DNA of 58,725 bases from Fibrobacter sp. UWR2 (GTDB lineage Bacteria > Fibrobacterota > Fibrobacteria > Fibrobacterales > Fibrobacteraceae): positions 1 to 58,725 of the forward strand of contig NZ_MWQE01000013.1 in NCBI RefSeq assembly GCF_002210285.1, in the 5' to 3' direction. Numbering within the stretch: the first letter of the stretch is position 1; every line of letters starts with the position of its first letter. Shown one piece after another: positions 56,201 to 58,725 of this stretch. Under the pieces are notes generated by a model. It did no database searches. It worked only from the letters and a program-made list of their open reading frames with translations, and was not told where the DNA came from. The position numbers were made by a program, and so were the translations under genes.

Positions 56201-57742
56201 ATGACCAAAGAAGAAATTCTAGCTGGTGAATCAGAACTGCTTGAGTTCAAGCGGGATGTTCCCGAACAGAGCGTCAAGTATATCAAGACCGTTGTTGCCT
56301 TTGCTAACGGCAAGGGCGGCACGATTGTCTTTGGCGTGGACGACAAGACCCATAAAATTATAGGCATAAAAAAGAGCGAGGTCTTTCAGAAAGCCGACAC
56401 AATCGCTGATACGATTTTCAACAGTTGCGAGCCCAAAATCAGGCCGAGTATCAATCTTCAGGAAATTGACAAGCGCTACATTATCGTGGTGACGGTTCCT
56501 TCTGGAATGCAGCAGCCCTATTACATAAAGAGCATGGGCATTACCGAAGGCACTTTTGTTCGCGTGGCGGCAACGACCCGTGAAGCAGAACGATACATGC
56601 TCAAGGAATTGCTTCTTGAAGGTGAAAACGAATCGTTCGATCAGCAACCTGCTGGCGAAACCGTTTCGAAGGAAGAAGTTGAAAATCTTTGTGACAAGAT
56701 TTATGATTTTACAGCCGGGACATTGAGCAAAAAAGAACGTGCAGCATTGCGAAGGCCGACCGTCAACCAGTTGCTTTCGTGGAAACTGTTGAAGAAGGAA
56801 GGCCGTTCTTTAGTGGCTTCGAATGGGTTTAAACTTTTGCAGGGTACAAACGAGGATTTCCCTGACGCAAAGATTCAATGCGCCGTATTTAAAGGAAATG
56901 TCCGGGGCGATTTCTTGAAGCGTCAAAATATGCAAGGCCCTCTTTTTGAGCAAATTGAATCGGCCTATCAGTTCGTAATGCAGAATTTGCCTGTTCAATC
57001 CAAGGTAAAGGGGCTTTTTAGGCACGACAGTTCCCTTTTGCCCGAATCTGCCGTGCGCGAAGCCATTGCAAATGCGGTGTGCCATCGCAGTTACCTAATC
57101 CCTCGCAAGGTGCAGGTGGCATTGTATGATGACCGCCTGGAAGTGACGTCCCCAGGGACGCTTTGCAGGGATATCACCTTGGAAAAAATGCGTGAAGGCA
57201 TGTCTAGCGTGCGCAACAAGGGGATTGCAGAAACGTTTATCTATATGCGCATTGTCGAAACATGGGGAAGCGGTATTCCGAACATCTTCAAGGCAATGCA
57301 AGAAATCGGCTTGCCGGAACCCGTCATGCAGGATTTTCATGGGGATTTCAGGATAACCTTGTATTGGAAAAGGGAGTTACCCAAAACTACCCAAAAGACT
57401 ACCCAAAAGACTACCCAAAAGACTACCCAAAAGACTACCCAAAAAACTACCCAAAAGATATCCGAAATGGAGTTGAAAATTCTTGAAGTGATTAAGGAAA
57501 ATAGCGGTTTTTCTCGTAATGAAATTGCCGGGGCTATCGGAGACATCACTCCTGACGGCATAAAATACCACCTTTCAAGTTTGCAAAAGAAGAGACTGTT
57601 AAAACGAGTTGGCGGGAGAAAAGAAGGTTATTGGAAGGTTCTCATGCAGCAACTTTCCGCCGATGCCGAGAAGGCTGGTTCCGCCGAAATGACACTCGAC
57701 GAAATCAACGCCGAAATCGCTGCAGCCCGGCATGGGAAATAA
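56201..57742 (+). CDS. AlbA_2 (Schlafen-type) protein with DinJ-derived tail
   Basis: A 513-residue protein. Residues 1-135 are an AlbA_2/SLFN-like domain: AGESELLEFKRDV, VVAFANGKGGTIVFGVDD, and PYYIKSMGITEGTFVRVAATTR. The middle (to about 385) has the conserved RecG-like C part (PESAVREAIANAVCHRSYLI, SVRNKGIAETFIYMRIVETWGSGI). Then come six TTQK repeats and a winged helix (NSGFSRNEIAGAIGDITPDGIKYHL) ending KRVGGRKEGYWKVL. The last 32 residues (from M in VLMQQLSADAEK) are not family sequence but a copy of the DinJ antitoxin tail. The start MTKEEIL is chosen because the ATG twelve bases earlier is part of the ribosome site. Confidence 0.85.
   Translation: MTKEEILAGESELLEFKRDVPEQSVKYIKTVVAFANGKGGTIVFGVDDKTHKIIGIKKSEVFQKADTIADTIFNSCEPKIRPSINLQEIDKRYIIVVTVPSGMQQPYYIKSMGITEGTFVRVAATTREAERYMLKELLLEGENESFDQQPAGETVSKEEVENLCDKIYDFTAGTLSKKERAALRRPTVNQLLSWKLLKKEGRSLVASNGFKLLQGTNEDFPDAKIQCAVFKGNVRGDFLKRQNMQGPLFEQIESAYQFVMQNLPVQSKVKGLFRHDSSLLPESAVREAIANAVCHRSYLIPRKVQVALYDDRLEVTSPGTLCRDITLEKMREGMSSVRNKGIAETFIYMRIVETWGSGIPNIFKAMQEIGLPEPVMQDFHGDFRITLYWKRELPKTTQKTTQKTTQKTTQKTTQKTTQKISEMELKILEVIKENSGFSRNEIAGAIGDITPDGIKYHLSSLQKKRLLKRVGGRKEGYWKVLMQQLSADAEKAGSAEMTLDEINAEIAAARHGK
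57386..57457 (+). repeat. six 12-bp tandem repeats (TTQK)
   Basis: ACTACCCAAAAG occurs six times in tandem (the fifth-to-sixth junction carries one A for G), coding for TTQK. It links the RecG-like part and the winged helix of the AlbA_2 protein. Copy-number change by slippage would keep the frame and alter linker length. Confidence 0.9.
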
Positions 57743-57768
57743 ACTTAACCATAAAAGTGAGGAAAAAA

Positions 57769-58128
57769 ATGAACTACACATTTACAGAAAAAGAAGTTGA
57801 AATGATGTATAACTGGGGGATGTACGCTGATGGGGAAAGCGGCTTCAATGAAGAAGAACAAAAATTGTACGATAAATTGGAACGAATATTTACACCATTG
57901 CAAAAAGAAAAAAGTGAATCTCGTAAGATTTTAGATTTTTTTGAAGAGGTATGCAGCACATATAAGGGTGTATCATATTCTTTGCGAATCCCCGGAGGGA
58001 ATTGCATAAGATTCATCGACATAGACAAAGACCTTTGCTTTGACACGGAAAAGTCTAGGTATACGGATGTGGTGCTGGAGGTTTCGAAGGTGATAAATAA
58101 ATTGAAGTTGAAGAAACGGGAGGTCTAG
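57769..58128 (+). CDS. small hypothetical protein
   Basis: A 119-residue AT-rich gene with GTGAGGAAAAAA before the ATG. The product begins MNYTFTEKEVEMMYNWGMYA, is helical to about residue 60, then has strands (YKGVSYSLRIPGGNCIRFID) and a Lys-rich end (KLKLKKREV). No family is recognised. It lies 26 nt after the AlbA_2 gene and before a strong hairpin. A cassette-type gene of unknown function. Confidence 0.55.
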   Translation: MNYTFTEKEVEMMYNWGMYADGESGFNEEEQKLYDKLERIFTPLQKEKSESRKILDFFEEVCSTYKGVSYSLRIPGGNCIRFIDIDKDLCFDTEKSRYTDVVLEVSKVINKLKLKKREV

Positions 58129-58132
58129 ACTC

Positions 58133-58159
58133 AATAGGGAACGCACTGCGTTCCCTATT
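58133..58159. terminator. 12-bp perfect hairpin
   Basis: AATAGGGAACGC-ACT-GCGTTCCCTATT, 5 nt after the stop of the preceding gene. There is no T tract, so it may end transcription weakly or protect the mRNA 3' end. Confidence 0.6.
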
Positions 58160-58229
58160 AGCCGCTACTAATATGGCTTTTATTCCGACATTAAAGGCTA
58201 CAAAAAGCGCAACAATATTTTTGATCTAA

Positions 58230-58325
58230 TTGAATTTCGTAAACGGTGTTTACGAAAAAAGCTCCGGCGTAATCGCCAGGATTGGTGGCAAACGTTTTGG
58301 TCACTGGGAGGTGCACGATAAATAG
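58230..58325 (+). pseudogene. possible C-terminal relic of an AlbA_2-type protein
   Basis: A frame without start ends with GVIARIGGKRFGHWEVHDK and TAG. This resembles the final wing of AlbA_2-type winged helices (compare KRVGGRKEGYWKVL in the gene at 56201). It could be the natural 3' end of an AlbA_2-type gene, left behind by rearrangement. Upstream text is out of frame or broken. Confidence 0.3.
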
Positions 58326-58356
58326 CAATTTGACAATCAGTGCCTGTCAAATCCCG

Positions 58357-58403
58357 CTTGTAAAATTTTCAACCGGCCGTTTTTACGGCTAATGGAGGCT
58401 AAT
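58357..58403 (+). promoter_or_regulatory. structured leader element, shortened copy 3
   Basis: TTGTAAAATTTTC (as at 56031-56043) is joined directly to AACCGGCCGTTTTTACGGCT and AATGGAGGCTAATATGG, the 3' end of the leader. The promoter box and terminator hairpin present in copies 1 and 2 are missing, as if about 123 nt had been deleted. The small hairpin is intact (GGCCGT/ACGGCT), with changes in both arms relative to copy 1. Confidence 0.55.
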
Positions 58404-58725
58404 ATGGCTAAAAATGAAGAAGAATTTGAGTTGCCGAAGGAACTCTTGGAATCAATAGCTGGGCTTAATGAACTTATGAGCCAGCATCAGGATCAAGCCG
58501 CCGCAATGCTGTACAGATTAATGTTTCGCCATGAACGGGATCTCCATGTACTCGACCGCTATTCAGATGTCGTACTTGAAGGCGTTTCTGGCATGGGTAG
58601 CGAGTTCGCGAAAGAGGATTACAGGAATTTCTTGCAATACCTGTCGTATGTTATTCCTAGCGAATATGCTCCGCATAAGGAAATGTACGAAGAAGAGCTC
58701 AGAATCGCCGAAGATGATGATGAGT
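58404..58725 (+). CDS. second copy of the small acidic protein, runs off the window
   Basis: Starts MAKNEEEFELPKELLES from an ATG behind leader copy 3, then is identical to the product of 55265-55597 up to the last complete codon; the stop would be two bases beyond the window. Only the first few residues differ (MAKNE versus MKKKAENEN). Because the window ends inside a perfect repeat, an assembly boundary is possible. Confidence 0.65.
   Translation, partial: MAKNEEEFELPKELLESIAGLNELMSQHQDQAAAMLYRLMFRHERDLHVLDRYSDVVLEGVSGMGSEFAKEDYRNFLQYLSYVIPSEYAPHKEMYEEELRIAEDDDE
58422..58725 (+). repeat. 304-bp perfect direct repeat (with 55292-55595)
   Basis: Read side by side, the two copies show no difference over 304 bp. 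Their distance is 3130 bp. The repeat starts within the 5' part of the gene, so each copy has its own leader and start codon. The true right end of the repeat lies outside the window. Confidence 0.85.

Noticed and set aside
57386-57457. Six tandem repeats as a CRISPR or phase-variation promoter
   Set aside because: They are in frame inside a coding sequence and have no spacers.

Overview
The window looks like chromosomal DNA of a Fibrobacter (phylum Fibrobacterota). The evidence is a FISUMP-type lipoprotein next to a TIGR02147-type regulator (both families were defined from Fibrobacter succinogenes), tandem GH45 endoglucanases with Ser/Pro linkers, a CE1 feruloyl/acetyl-xylan esterase and a PL14-like lyase, and -10 boxes of the form TAnnTTTG like those of the related Bacteroidota. 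No integrase, transposase, CRISPR array or intact tRNA was found.

Layout. (1) 1-2 kb is a degraded accessory edge: a NERD-domain protein, a tiny zinc-ribbon gene broken by an in-frame TGA, and a decayed YhcG/DUF1016 nuclease behind an unusual structured leader. (2) 2-30.9 kb is GC-rich core genome: polysaccharide-degrading enzymes (PL14-like, two GH45, CE1), S-adenosylhomocysteine hydrolase, ribulose-phosphate epimerase, diaminopimelate decarboxylase, a PurF-like amidotransferase, PurM, two substrate-binding proteins, a cyclic-nucleotide-type sensor, and a peroxide-defence pair (glutathione peroxidase plus OhrR-type repressor). One protein joins a histone-H1-like basic tail to a glycogen-binding domain. 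(3) 30.9-36.5 kb is a transition zone: a DUF4143 ATPase, a RhuM-PLD fusion, an adenine/cytosine-N4 methyltransferase, an AT-rich HNH-like probable nuclease, a beheaded gene, duplicated intergenic repeats, and two tiny Asn/Gly-rich genes. (4) 36.6-52.8 kb is an AT-rich defence island. It holds an orphan 525-aa protein, a PIN-GNAT-PUA-like protein with an ASCH protein, and a tightly overlapping + strand operon: 5mC methyltransferase, MORC/MutL-like GHKL ATPase with four zinc ribbons, Mrr nuclease-helicase, unknown protein, nucleotidyltransferase, DUF262 protein, McrB-like ATPase. A UPF0175/DUF3368 toxin-antitoxin-like pair and an McrC/LlaJI-like nuclease follow. A strong terminator and a tRNA 3'-end relic close the island. 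(5) 53-58.7 kb is a mosaic of small cassettes: orphan DinJ and CopG-type antitoxins, an ORF6N-PLD protein, an AlbA_2 (Schlafen-type) protein whose C terminus has been replaced by a DinJ tail, and a perfect 304-bp duplication that runs off the window end.

How the parts relate. The core genes are housekeeping and plant-cell-wall degradation. The island appears to stack a MORC-type restriction-modification system on an McrBC-type system, with the McrBC genes interrupted by a toxin-antitoxin-like pair that has its own promoter. The most novel signals are a two-hairpin leader with compensatory base changes that precedes unrelated accessory genes, the composite defence operon, the paired tiny proteins near 36 kb, and a recurrent gene organisation in which a TATATTT-like -10 box ends 5-9 nt before the ATG, implying leaderless mRNAs.
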